From Deinococcus grandis (GTDB lineage Bacteria > Deinococcota > Deinococci > Deinococcales > Deinococcaceae), in the NCBI RefSeq assembly GCF_001485435.1, contig NZ_BCMS01000001.1:2743501-2807500 (forward strand): a DNA stretch of 64,000 nucleotides, given 5' to 3'. Each line of letters opens with the position of its first letter. The stretch's first letter is position 1. The notes under the pieces are model-generated. The model saw only the letters and a program-made list of their open reading frames with translations, did not search any database and was not told the DNA's origin. The position numbers were made by a program, and so were the translations under genes. Below, piece after piece: positions 1 through 8,155 of this stretch.

Positions 1-872
1 ACATGCAGATGATCGCCGAGAGCTACCAGCTCCTGCGCGCCGCCGGGCTCAGCGCGCCAGAGGCCGGGGAGGTCTTCGCCCGCTGGAACGAGGGCGAACT
101 GGACAGCTACCTGATCGAGATCACGGCCGACATCCTGCGCAAGACCGACGACGAGACCGGGCAGCCCCTCGTGGACGTGATCCTGGACGCCGCCGGGCAG
201 AAGGGCACCGGGAAGTGGACGTCGGTGGCGGCGCTGGACGCCGGGAGTCCCGCCGCGACGATCACCGAGGCGGTGTACGCGCGGGCCATGAGTGCCCTGA
301 AGGCCGAGCGCGTGGCCGCCAGCGCGGTCCTGAGCGGCCCGACCTTCGCCGCGCCCGCTGACCGTGACGCGTTCGTGGAGGGCGTCCGCCGGGCGCTGTA
401 CGCCAGCAAGATCGCCGCGTACGCGCAGGGCTTCCAGCTGCTGCACCTGAGCGCGCAGGACGCCGGGTGGACGCTGGACTACGGGCGGATCGCGCAGATG
501 TGGCGCGGCGGGTGCATCATCCGCGCGGCGTTCCTGGACCGCATCAAGGAGGCGTACGACGCGCAGCCGGACCTGCCGAACCTGCTCGTCGCGCCGTACT
601 TCCGCGACGCGGTGCAGGGCGCGCAGGGCGCGTGGCGCGACACCCTGGCGGCCGCCGTGCGCGGGGGCGTGCCCGTCCCGGCGTTCAGCAGCGCCCTGGC
701 GTACTTCGACGGGTACCGCTCGGCGGTGCTGCCCGCGAACCTCATCCAGGCGCAGCGCGACTACTTCGGGGCGCACACCTACGAGCGGACGGACCGGGCG
801 CGCGGGGAGTTCTTCCACACGAACTGGACCGGGCGCGGCGGGGACACGGCCAGCACGACGTACAACGCCTGA
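1..872 (+). CDS. gnd: 6-phosphogluconate dehydrogenase, C-terminal part (cut by window edge)
   Basis: This is the last 290 or so residues of 6-phosphogluconate dehydrogenase, which oxidatively decarboxylates 6-phosphogluconate to ribulose 5-phosphate with NADP reduction in the cytosolic pentose phosphate pathway. The frame is open from the first base; the sequence begins at the conserved segment DMQMIAESYQLL, followed by the all-helical C-terminal domain with the family signatures GKWTSVAALD and FHTNWTGRGG at the end. The NADP-binding N-terminal domain (about 180 residues) must lie before the window. Family length is about 470, so nothing suggests truncation other than the window edge. A short gap and a promoter separate it from rpoZ. 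Confidence 0.95.
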   Translation, partial: MQMIAESYQLLRAAGLSAPEAGEVFARWNEGELDSYLIEITADILRKTDDETGQPLVDVILDAAGQKGTGKWTSVAALDAGSPAATITEAVYARAMSALKAERVAASAVLSGPTFAAPADRDAFVEGVRRALYASKIAAYAQGFQLLHLSAQDAGWTLDYGRIAQMWRGGCIIRAAFLDRIKEAYDAQPDLPNLLVAPYFRDAVQGAQGAWRDTLAAAVRGGVPVPAFSSALAYFDGYRSAVLPANLIQAQRDYFGAHTYERTDRARGEFFHTNWTGRGGDTASTTYNA

Positions 873-910
873 GCCCCTCGCGCCCCTGCGCGCAACTGTG
901 CGGGCGGGGG

Positions 911-940
911 TTGGCCGGGGCGCGGCGCGTGGGCTAGAGT
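911..940 (+). promoter_or_regulatory. Promoter for rpoZ
   Basis: A TTGGCC hexamer at 911-916 and TAGAGT at 935-940 are separated by 18 bp, a plausible sigma-A promoter. Transcription would start near 947, giving an untranslated leader of about 45 nt that contains the AGGGAGG ribosome site before the ATG at 993. Confidence 0.5.
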
Positions 941-992
941 GGGGGGCTGATACCGGTGCAGGGTCCGGTGGCTTCCAGGGAGGTTGTGCATC

Positions 993-1292
993 ATGGCAGA
1001 ACGAGATATTGACAAGCTGCTGTCACTGACCGACAGCAAGTACCGACTGAGTGTCGTGACCGCCAAGCGGGCGCTGCAGCTGCGCAGTGGCGCGCCGAGC
1101 GTGCTGCCGGTCGAGCAGCGCGTCCGCACGCGGAATCTGGTCACGCAGGCGATGCGGGAACTGGCGACCGGGAAACTCACGGTCGGCACGAACATGATCG
1201 ACGAGCAGCGGTTCCATCAGGATTACGTGCGGCAGCGTCAGGCCCAGCTGCAGGCGCAGCTGAACGCCGAACGCGAACGCGAACGGGACTGA
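993..1292 (+). CDS. rpoZ: RNA polymerase omega subunit
   Basis: A 99-residue protein starting MAERDIDKLLSLTDSKYRLSV matches the omega subunit, which binds the C-terminal region of beta-prime and assists core polymerase assembly. Conserved omega features visible are the early D(I)DKLL and the segment YRLSVVTAKRALQL. The C-terminal tail is charged and repetitive (QLQAQLNAERERERD). The ATG at 993 is chosen because AGGGAGG sits 8 nt upstream; an in-frame TTG at 984 would destroy this spacing. It is monocistronic, with its own promoter and a hairpin terminator directly after the stop. Confidence 0.9.
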   Translation: MAERDIDKLLSLTDSKYRLSVVTAKRALQLRSGAPSVLPVEQRVRTRNLVTQAMRELATGKLTVGTNMIDEQRFHQDYVRQRQAQLQAQLNAERERERD

Positions 1293-1310
1293 TCCTTCCG
1301 TGCCGGAAAG

Positions 1311-1333
1311 CGCCCCCCTGTGGGGCGTTTTTT
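1311..1333 (+). terminator. Rho-independent terminator after rpoZ
   Basis: CGCCCC at 1311-1316 pairs with GGGGCG at 1322-1327 and is followed by six T residues. It lies 19 nt after the rpoZ stop codon. Confidence 0.8.
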
Positions 1334-1365
1334 CGTGCCCTGCGGCGGGCGGTATGGTGTGGGGG

Positions 1366-2619
1366 ATGCTGAGTGCTTTTGCCGTGCTGCTGTGCGTGAC
1401 CGCGCTGCTGGCGTACCTGAACGACCGGTTCCTGCATTTTCCGACGACGGTGGGGGTGACGCTGGCGGGGGCGCTGGCGAGCATCCTGCTGATCGTGCTG
1501 GACGCGCTGGGCCTGCCGGGCCTGCGGGGGTGGGCGGCGGGGGTGCTGGAGACGCTGGATTTCACGGAGTTCGTGCTGAACGGGATTCTGAGCGTGCTGC
1601 TGTTCGCGGGGGCGCTGAGCCTGAATGCGCGGCAGATGCTGCGGCAGCGGCGCAGCATCCTGCTGCTGGCGTTCCTGAGCACGCTGATCAGCACGGCGCT
1701 GATCGGGTTCGCGGCGTACGGGGTGTTCGCGCTGGTGGGGCTGGACGTGCCGCTGATGTGGGCGCTGCTGTTCGGCGCGCTGATCAGCCCGACGGACCCC
1801 GTGGCGGTGCTGGACCTGCTGAAGCGGGCGCGGGTGCCGGTGAAGATCGAGACGTTGATTGCCGGGGAGAGCCTGTTCAACGACGGGGTGGGCGTGGTGA
1901 TCTTCCTGGCGCTGGCGGGCGCGGCGGGCCTGGGTGGGCACGGCGCGGAGGTCAGCGCGGCGGGCGTGGCGGGCCTGTTCGCGCAGGAGGCGCTGGGCGG
2001 GCTGGCGTTCGGGGCGCTGCTGGGCGGCCTGGGCTTCGTGCTGCTGCGCGGCGTGAAGGAGCACGCCGTGGAGATCCTCTTGACGCTGGCGTTGGTCGTG
2101 GGTGGGTACGTGGCGGCCGCCGCGCTGGGCATCAGCGGGCCGCTGGCGATGGTCGTGGCGGGGCTGGTGATCTCGGCGTACAAGCACACGCTGTTCACGC
2201 CGAGCACGCAGGAACTCGTGGAGGGCTTCTGGGAGACCATCGATCAGGTGCTGAACATCGTCCTGTTCGCGTTCATCGGCCTGGACGTGCTGCTGACCGA
2301 GACGACCGGCGCGCAGATCCTCGCGAGCGTCCTGCTGATCGGCGTGGCGCTCGCCGCCCGCTGGATCAGCGTGGCGCTGCCGTTCGCCCTCGTGCGCGCC
2401 CGCGAGGGCTACGGGGCGTACACGGTGCGCCTGCTGACCTGGGGCGGCCTGCGCGGCGGGATCGCCATCAGCCTCGCGCTGGGCCTGCCGGACAGCCCGT
2501 ACCGCACGCACCTCGTGACCGTCACGTACGCCATCGTGCTGTTCACCATCGCCGTGCAGGGCCTCACGATCATGCCGCTCGTACGCCGCGCGGTGGACGC
2601 CACACCCGAAGAGGGTTGA
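1366..2619 (+). CDS. CPA1-type Na+/H+ antiporter
   Basis: A polytopic membrane protein of 417 residues with about 12 hydrophobic segments that exchanges cytoplasmic Na+ (or K+) for protons. The two family hallmarks are clear: SPTDPVAVLDLLK and, about 30 residues later, GESLFNDGVGVVIF, the ion-binding segments of NhaP/CPA1 exchangers. The ATG at 1366 (MLSAFAVLL) begins directly at the first membrane segment; an ATG at 1354 (MVWG) is an alternative start with no better ribosome site. The stop codon merges with a 7-nt tandem repeat shared with the convergent cyclophilin gene. The substrate ion cannot be decided from the sequence. Confidence 0.85.
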   Translation: MLSAFAVLLCVTALLAYLNDRFLHFPTTVGVTLAGALASILLIVLDALGLPGLRGWAAGVLETLDFTEFVLNGILSVLLFAGALSLNARQMLRQRRSILLLAFLSTLISTALIGFAAYGVFALVGLDVPLMWALLFGALISPTDPVAVLDLLKRARVPVKIETLIAGESLFNDGVGVVIFLALAGAAGLGGHGAEVSAAGVAGLFAQEALGGLAFGALLGGLGFVLLRGVKEHAVEILLTLALVVGGYVAAAALGISGPLAMVVAGLVISAYKHTLFTPSTQELVEGFWETIDQVLNIVLFAFIGLDVLLTETTGAQILASVLLIGVALAARWISVALPFALVRAREGYGAYTVRLLTWGGLRGGIAISLALGLPDSPYRTHLVTVTYAIVLFTIAVQGLTIMPLVRRAVDATPEEG

Positions 2620-2694
2620 TAGTCGACAGTTGATGGTTGATGGACTGGGGGGTGCCCCGATCCATCTACCATCAACTTTCGACCTTCTACTTCT

Positions 2695-2697
<3 letters not shown>
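2614..2697. repeat. Degenerate 7-nt tandem arrays forming a 23-nt inverted repeat between two stop codons
   Basis: From 2614 the sequence runs in 7-nt steps (GGTTGAT, then AGTCGAC, AGTTGAT, GGTTGAT). From 2660 a C-rich series of pattern NACYWTC runs to the stop of the cyclophilin gene. The two halves are an inverted repeat: 2622-2644 and 2661-2683 match at 21 of 23 positions, with GGGG/CCCC inside the loop. The arrays start at the antiporter stop codon (2617-2619) and end at the cyclophilin stop (2695-2697). A bidirectional terminator role is an inference. Confidence 0.7.
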
Positions 2698-3261
<564 letters not shown>

Positions 3262-3309
3262 GGGGGGCATTGTACCGCCCGCCCCCCACGGCGTCCCCTG
3301 CGCCCGCCT

Positions 3310-3891
3310 TCACCGTCCGGCTTCGACCTCGATCCCTGCGGCCTCGCTCATGCGGACGATGTTCGCCAGGGTGTGGATGGGGACGTTCAGGTCGGCGAGT
3401 TTCTCGCGGCCCGATTCGAACTGCTTTTCCACCACGCAGCCGATGCCGAGCAGCTGCGCGCCGCTGACGTCGATCATGCCCGCCAGGGCGCGCAGCGTGC
3501 CGCCCGACGCGAGGAAGTCGTCGATCACGACCACGCGGTCGTCTGCGCCCAGGAACTCGCTGCTGACGTACAGGTCCACGACGCCGCCCTTGGTGCGGCT
3601 GACGGACTGCGCGGTGAACGCGGGTTCCTTCATGGTGACGGGTTTCTTCTTGCGGGCGTACACCATGGGCACGCCCAGCACCATGGCGGTGGCGATGGCG
3701 GGCGCGATGCCGCTGACCTCGATGTTCACGATCTTGTTGGGGTTCAGGGGCGCGAAGTGCCGCGCGAAGGTCTCCCCCATCTCGCGCGTCAGGTGCGGGA
3801 GGAGCTGGTGGTTGACGAGTCCGTCCACCTTGAGAATGCCGCCGGGGAGAATCTCGCCCTGCTGCCGAATGGCGTCCACGAGTGCCTGCAT
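3310..3891 (-). CDS. xpt: Xanthine phosphoribosyltransferase
   Basis: A 193-residue type I phosphoribosyltransferase that converts xanthine and PRPP to XMP in purine salvage. The PRPP-binding loop reads DDRVVVIDDFLASGGTLRAL, and the start MQALVDAIRQQGEILPGGILKVD with NHQ is typical of Xpt as opposed to adenine phosphoribosyltransferase. TACACT lies 7 nt before the ATG at 3891, so the mRNA is probably leaderless; a longer frame to 3912 adds residues without support. No purine riboswitch can sit in the short upstream region (53 nt to the next start). Confidence 0.9.
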   Translation of the reverse strand: MQALVDAIRQQGEILPGGILKVDGLVNHQLLPHLTREMGETFARHFAPLNPNKIVNIEVSGIAPAIATAMVLGVPMVYARKKKPVTMKEPAFTAQSVSRTKGGVVDLYVSSEFLGADDRVVVIDDFLASGGTLRALAGMIDVSGAQLLGIGCVVEKQFESGREKLADLNVPIHTLANIVRMSEAAGIEVEAGR

Positions 3892-3944
3892 GCCCCGGAG
3901 TGTACCCGCCACCTGGCGGATGCCCGGCGGGTCGCCTACGCGGC

Positions 3945-4892
3945 ATGCTGGGGCGCGTGCCTGCCCTGCCTGACCTGACCCCCGCCGAGCTGTCGGCCTT
4001 CGCGCAGCAGTTCAGCCTGGATGGGCTCCTGACGCGCCTGCCCAGCGTGGGCATCGTGAACCGCGTGTACCGCGCCCGCCGCGCCGGGCAGGACGTGGTG
4101 CTGCGCGTGCCCCTGCCCGGCGACGAAGCGGACGCCCTGACCGAGAGTGTCGCCGTGCCCGCAGCGGTGCGGGCGGGCATTCCGACGCCGGAACTGCTGG
4201 TCTTCGACGATTCACGGGCGGTGGTGGACGCGCCGGTCAGCGTGTACGCCTTCGCGCCGGGCGGCAGCCTGGACGGCCTGGGCTGGGCGCACGGCGATCC
4301 GCGCCTGTCCCGCGCGTGGCGGGAGGCGGGCCGCGCCCTGGCCGCCCTGCACGCGGGCGTGGAAGGCGCACCCGACCCGCACGGGCACCTGAAATCCATC
4401 ACGCCCCCCGACCCGGCCCGCACCCGCGCGCGCGTCCTGACCGGCGAGCGGCTGGGCACCGCCGAGGCGGACTGGGCGACCGGCCTGACCGCCCGCCTCC
4501 TGAGCGAGAACCCGCCGCCCGCACGCCTCGCCTTCCTGCACGACGACCTGCACGCCGGGAACCTGATGGTCACGGATGACGGCGCGGTCAGCGCCCTGAT
4601 CGACTGGGGCGACGCCGGGTGGGGCGACCCGGCCCTGGACCTCAGTTACGCCGGGCCGCTGGCCGTGCCGGACCTGCTCGCCGGATACCACGAGGCCACC
4701 GGCACCGCAGACGACGCGCTGACCCTGCGGGTGCTGGCGTACACGCTGGACAACGCGACCCGTTACCTCACCCGGCAGCCGGAGGCGCACGAGAACGGCG
4801 ACCTGTGGTACACCCGCCCCGCCACCACGCTGATGCAACTGTTGCGGGTCAGTCCGCGCGTCCCGCAGTGGCTGGAGGCACTGCGGCAGTGA
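3945..4892 (+). CDS. APH-family phosphotransferase (protein-kinase-like fold)
   Basis: A 315-residue member of the aminoglycoside phosphotransferase / choline kinase fold. The catalytic loop FLHDDLHAGNLMV (HDDLHxGN, catalytic Asp) and the metal-binding ALIDWGDAGWGDPALDL are intact; the N-lobe contains DVVLRVPLPGDE with the nucleotide-contacting region. Such enzymes phosphorylate small hydroxylated or amino compounds, and the substrate cannot be told here, so resistance should not be assumed. It starts divergently from xpt with 53 bp between them. The start is uncertain: ATG at 3945 or GTG at 3957, the latter preceded by CATGCT at 7 nt. Confidence 0.75.
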   Translation: MLGRVPALPDLTPAELSAFAQQFSLDGLLTRLPSVGIVNRVYRARRAGQDVVLRVPLPGDEADALTESVAVPAAVRAGIPTPELLVFDDSRAVVDAPVSVYAFAPGGSLDGLGWAHGDPRLSRAWREAGRALAALHAGVEGAPDPHGHLKSITPPDPARTRARVLTGERLGTAEADWATGLTARLLSENPPPARLAFLHDDLHAGNLMVTDDGAVSALIDWGDAGWGDPALDLSYAGPLAVPDLLAGYHEATGTADDALTLRVLAYTLDNATRYLTRQPEAHENGDLWYTRPATTLMQLLRVSPRVPQWLEALRQ

Positions 4893-4934
4893 GCCCTGCG
4901 GTGATGCGCCGCAGCGCGCCCACCGCCCGCACCC

Positions 4935-5870
4935 TCACAGCTCGTTGACCTCGGGTCTGAAGCCCACCTGCCGGATGAACCCCAGGTACTCGGGGCCGGT
5001 CAGGGCCTCGCGTTTGCCGCTCAGGGCGACGAACATGGCTTCCAGGACATTCGTGGCGAAGTTGCGGCTGCCCATGCGGGGCGTGGTGGTGATCAGGCGC
5101 TTGACGCCGCGCTGCTTCATCCAGTCGCGGTCGGCGGCGGTGATGGTCTGCGTGAGGATCGTCTTCCCGCTGAGGTCCTGCGGGGCGTAGCGTTTGGCGT
5201 AGTGGGTGTCCCCGGCGATCACGTCCGCCCAGGCGTAGTACTTCGTGCCGCTGCCCTGCACGCTGCTTTCCTGCTTGGCGCCCGTGGGGTAGAACCAGTC
5301 CTGCGGGAGCTGCGTGATGACGGGCAGCACGAGTTTGGCGACGCGGCGCAGGGAAGTGATGCTGCGCAGGGGCCGGTCGAGGTTCAGGCCGAACACGATG
5401 TCCCCGAACACGATGTCCGCGTGGTGCTGCGCGAGGGCCTCGGCCATGCCGAAGCGGTCCACGGCGGACACCATCAGCACCTTCTGCGTGCGCCAGTTCA
5501 GGATGGGGTCGAGCTGCGCGATGGCGTCGCGTTCCAGGGTGTTCTTCAGGCCCGAGCCGTCCAGGACGGGGGTCTGCACGGCGTTCTTCACGAGGGCGCG
5601 GACGTTGCGGAAGGTGTAGCGCTTCTCGTCCGCGATGACGTACAGGTCCGCGCCGCCCAGCCCGAATGCGTCCACCTTGCCGTCGAGGGCCTGGAACAGC
5701 GCCGCCATCTTCTTCGGGTCGCCGTCGGTACCGAGGCGTTCGATGATGAACGGCTGGCCCAGCACGGTCACGCTTTCGCGGGCGTTGCGGGCGCTGCTGC
5801 CCAGGCTGACGCTCACGACGTGCTTGTGCCCGGCGGGCGCGGGCTGCCAGCCCTGGAGGATGTCGGTCAT
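4935..5870 (-). CDS. Conserved protein, possibly quinate/shikimate dehydrogenase-like
   Basis: A 311-residue soluble protein with no signal peptide or membrane segment. I recall similar Deinococcus-Thermus proteins annotated as quinate 5-dehydrogenase, but the sequence shows no convincing GxGxxG Rossmann loop, so the function remains unassigned. Recognisable blocks are HVVSVSLGSSARNARESV near the N-terminus, DAFGLGGADLYV, and RFGMAEALAQHHADIVFGDIVFGL in the middle. The ATG at 5870 has TAGAAT 7 nt upstream and is therefore preferred over 5879. It stands alone between convergent and codirectional neighbours. Confidence 0.6.
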   Translation of the reverse strand: MTDILQGWQPAPAGHKHVVSVSLGSSARNARESVTVLGQPFIIERLGTDGDPKKMAALFQALDGKVDAFGLGGADLYVIADEKRYTFRNVRALVKNAVQTPVLDGSGLKNTLERDAIAQLDPILNWRTQKVLMVSAVDRFGMAEALAQHHADIVFGDIVFGLNLDRPLRSITSLRRVAKLVLPVITQLPQDWFYPTGAKQESSVQGSGTKYYAWADVIAGDTHYAKRYAPQDLSGKTILTQTITAADRDWMKQRGVKRLITTTPRMGSRNFATNVLEAMFVALSGKREALTGPEYLGFIRQVGFRPEVNEL

Positions 5871-5909
5871 GAGCGGCATTCTACGGGCCTGCGGGCCTCC
5901 CCTCCCCCG

Positions 5910-6902
5910 TCAGGGGGCCAGGGGGACGCGCTGCCCGGTGTGGGCGGCCTGCAGCAGAGCGTCGAGGACGCGGGCCTGCGCGACCGCGTCGTCCGGCGTG
6001 AAGCGCAGCGTCTCCTGACCGCGCGCGGCGCGCTGGAAGTGCGCGACCATCCGCGCGTAGCCGTTGCCGGGGCCGACCTGCTCGGTGCGGGACCGGCCGT
6101 CCACCTGGACGTGCAGCGTGGTGGGGTGCTGGGTGTGGCTGTGGAACACGCCGTCCACGTCCAGCGTGCCGCGCGTACCGATCACGGTCAGGCGCTGGGT
6201 GCTGCCGCTCCCGTCCCAGTCGAAGCCGCAGTCGAGGCTCGCCAGGGCGTGCGGGTATTCCAGGGTGCCGCTCAGGCCGAGGTCCACCCCGCCGGGCGTC
6301 CAGCGGGCCTGGGCGGTCACGGCGCCGGGTTCACCCAGCAGCAGCCGGATGAGGTTCACGGGGTACGTGCCGACGTCCAGCAGCGCGCCGCCGCCCTGGT
6401 CGGCGTTCCAGCGGAAGTCGTCGGGGTTGGTCATGTGGAACCCGAACAGGCCCCGCACCGCGCGGATCTCCCCAAGGTCCTGCGCGGCGATCTCGCGCAC
6501 GCGGTCCACGTGCGGCTGGAAGCGGTACGCGAACGCCTCCAGATGCAGCCGCCCGGTGTCGCGCGCGGCGTCCGCGAGGGCCTGCGCCTGCGCGGAGTTC
6601 AGCGCGACGGGTTTCTCGGTCAGGGCGTGCTTCCCGGCGCGCAGCGCGGCCTCGCTCCACGGGAGGTGCGCATCGTTCGGGAGGGGGTTGTACACGGCGT
6701 CCACGTCCGCCGCGATCACGTCCTCGTACGTGCCCAGCACCGGCACGTCCCACTGCTGCGCGAAGGCCTGTGCCCGCGCGGAATGCGGGTCCCGCGCGCC
6801 GAAACCCACGACCTCACCGCCCGCCTCGCGGATCGCGGGAATCAGGGCGCGGGCAATGCGGGCAGCGCCCAGCAGCCCCCAGCGGAACGGCCTGTCAGTC
6901 AT
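5910..6902 (-). CDS. Gfo/Idh/MocA-family oxidoreductase
   Basis: A 330-residue NAD(P)-dependent dehydrogenase of the Gfo/Idh/MocA family, which acts on sugars and related polyols. The N-terminal Rossmann domain reads WGLLGAARIARALIPAI, followed by DAVYNPLPNDAHLPWSEAALRAGKHALTEKPVAL, which contains the family EKP motif with its catalytic Lys. The C-terminal domain begins about residue 130 with the segment GGGALLDVGTYPVNLIRLL. TACGCT lies 6 nt before the ATG. The specific sugar is unknown, and no sugar transporter is adjacent. Confidence 0.85.
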   Translation of the reverse strand: MTDRPFRWGLLGAARIARALIPAIREAGGEVVGFGARDPHSARAQAFAQQWDVPVLGTYEDVIAADVDAVYNPLPNDAHLPWSEAALRAGKHALTEKPVALNSAQAQALADAARDTGRLHLEAFAYRFQPHVDRVREIAAQDLGEIRAVRGLFGFHMTNPDDFRWNADQGGGALLDVGTYPVNLIRLLLGEPGAVTAQARWTPGGVDLGLSGTLEYPHALASLDCGFDWDGSGSTQRLTVIGTRGTLDVDGVFHSHTQHPTTLHVQVDGRSRTEQVGPGNGYARMVAHFQRAARGQETLRFTPDDAVAQARVLDALLQAAHTGQRVPLAP

Positions 6903-6918
6903 GCGAGCAGCGTAACAG

Positions 6919-6953
6919 GCGGATAGCGGATAGCGGATGGCGGATGGCAGATG
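6919..6953. repeat. 7-nt tandem array GCGGATR
   Basis: Five consecutive 7-nt units: GCGGATA twice, GCGGATG twice, then GCAGATG. The array sits just upstream of the oxidoreductase promoter, in the 127-bp gap before the tRNA methyltransferase stop. A second, differently composed array follows at 6998-7032. Confidence 0.8.
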
Positions 6954-6997
6954 GTCAACAGCGACTGCGCGGCGAACCCGCCCGCGTCAGGGCCCCT

Positions 6998-7032
6998 CCA
7001 CAACCCACTGCCCACTCCCTACTCCCCACTCA
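6998..7032. repeat. 7-nt tandem array CCACTCC-like ending in a stop codon
   Basis: Five 7-nt units beginning CCACAAC, CCACTGC and continuing with CCACTCC-like units. The last unit contains the stop codon of the minus-strand methyltransferase gene (7030-7032). It belongs to the same class of stop-codon-abutting heptad arrays as 2614-2697, 39454-39490 and 53149-53179. Confidence 0.8.
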
Positions 7033-8103
7033 CCTCTTGCTGAGCAGGTACGCCTTGGGGTGGTGGCCGCCGCTGGCGACCTGGAAGAGTTCGTGGGCGT
7101 GCCATTTCTGCTGGTTCTGCAGCACCCGTTCGAACAGGCGGATCTCGTGGGTGATGACGCACAGGCGGCCGCGCTGGCTGGTGAGGCGGTGCATCTCGGT
7201 CAGGAAGGCGGGGTACAGAGTCTCGTTCGCGCCGTGGCTGCTGATGGCGTCGCCCCAGGGGAGGTCGGCCATGATCAGGTCGAAGGACCGGGCGGGGAGG
7301 TCGGTGTGCAGGGCGTCGCGGTGGGCGACCTCGATCTGCCGCTTGGCGGCGCGGATGTTCTCCTGCGCGCACCGCACGGCTTCAGGGTTGATGTCCACGC
7401 CGACGAGGGCGGCGCTGGGTCCCATCAGGTCGCGTTCGATCAGGAGCGTGCCGCTGCCGCTCATGGGGTTGAAGATGCGGTCGGCGTCGCGCTGCCCGGC
7501 GAGTTTGTGCGCGGCGTACGCGATGGTGGCGTTCAGGCCGCCCGCCATGTTGCACACGCGCCACGGGCGGGCGCTGATGGGCCTGGGGGTGATGCGCGCC
7601 AGGACTTCCCAGCCCTGCCCGTCGCCGCTGGGGCGCAGGCGGATCAGGAGTTCACCTGCCTCGGGGTCGTGCGGGAGGTTCAGGGTCCCCTGGAGTTCCT
7701 CCGCGAGGCGCTGCATGACGGGGCTGTCCTTCCCGGCCGCCCCGAAACGGAAGGACTGGTGCCCGCCGACCTCGATGACCTCGCGCAGGTACGCGGTGAG
7801 TTCGGAGAGCTGCTGGTTGCCCAGCAGGCCGCGCGGGCGGGGCACGTCCCAGGTCTGGATGCGGTACACGGCGACGACGCTGCGCAGGCGGGTCAGGCGT
7901 TCGGGGCTGCCGGGGAACCAGAAGCGCAGGCCGCGCACGTCGCGGGCCAGCGGCACGCCGCTCAGTTCGGTCGCGGCGACGTCTTCCAGTCCGGCCAGGA
8001 CGTCCAGTTCGTACTCGCGGGCGGGCTGGCGGGTGCGGTGGTCCACTTTGGGGCGGGGGCGGCCCTTGGGCGCGTTTCGGTCGGGGCGGGCAGGGCGCGG
8101 CAT
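7030..8103 (-). CDS. THUMP-domain tRNA guanine-N2 methyltransferase (TrmN/Trm14-like)
   Basis: A 357-residue class I SAM-dependent methyltransferase resembling TrmN/Trm14, which make N2-methylguanosine at position 6 of tRNA. An N-terminal THUMP-type RNA-binding region (about residues 25-165, starting REYELDVLAGLEDVAATEL) precedes the Rossmann domain with the SAM loop FNPMSGSGTLLIE, the acidic VGVDINPEAV and the catalytic motif DLPWG, matching the D-P-P-Y/W type of exocyclic-amine methyltransferases. The basic N-terminus (residues 1-25) may add RNA affinity. TATACT ends 8 nt before the ATG, and a divergent TAGAAT serves the K+ transporter 50 bp away. Confidence 0.85.
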   Translation of the reverse strand: MPRPARPDRNAPKGRPRPKVDHRTRQPAREYELDVLAGLEDVAATELSGVPLARDVRGLRFWFPGSPERLTRLRSVVAVYRIQTWDVPRPRGLLGNQQLSELTAYLREVIEVGGHQSFRFGAAGKDSPVMQRLAEELQGTLNLPHDPEAGELLIRLRPSGDGQGWEVLARITPRPISARPWRVCNMAGGLNATIAYAAHKLAGQRDADRIFNPMSGSGTLLIERDLMGPSAALVGVDINPEAVRCAQENIRAAKRQIEVAHRDALHTDLPARSFDLIMADLPWGDAISSHGANETLYPAFLTEMHRLTSQRGRLCVITHEIRLFERVLQNQQKWHAHELFQVASGGHHPKAYLLSKR

Positions 8104-8155
8104 AGCAGATCAGTATACGGGCTGCGCGGCGGGGCGTAGAATCCGGGCCGCACCT

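Noticed and set aside
3945..4892. Aminoglycoside resistance gene
   Set aside because: Only the general phosphotransferase fold is evident; nothing in sequence or context indicates antibiotic modification.
6919..7032. Short tandem units considered as a CRISPR-like array
   Set aside because: The units are 7 nt without spacers and there are no cas genes.
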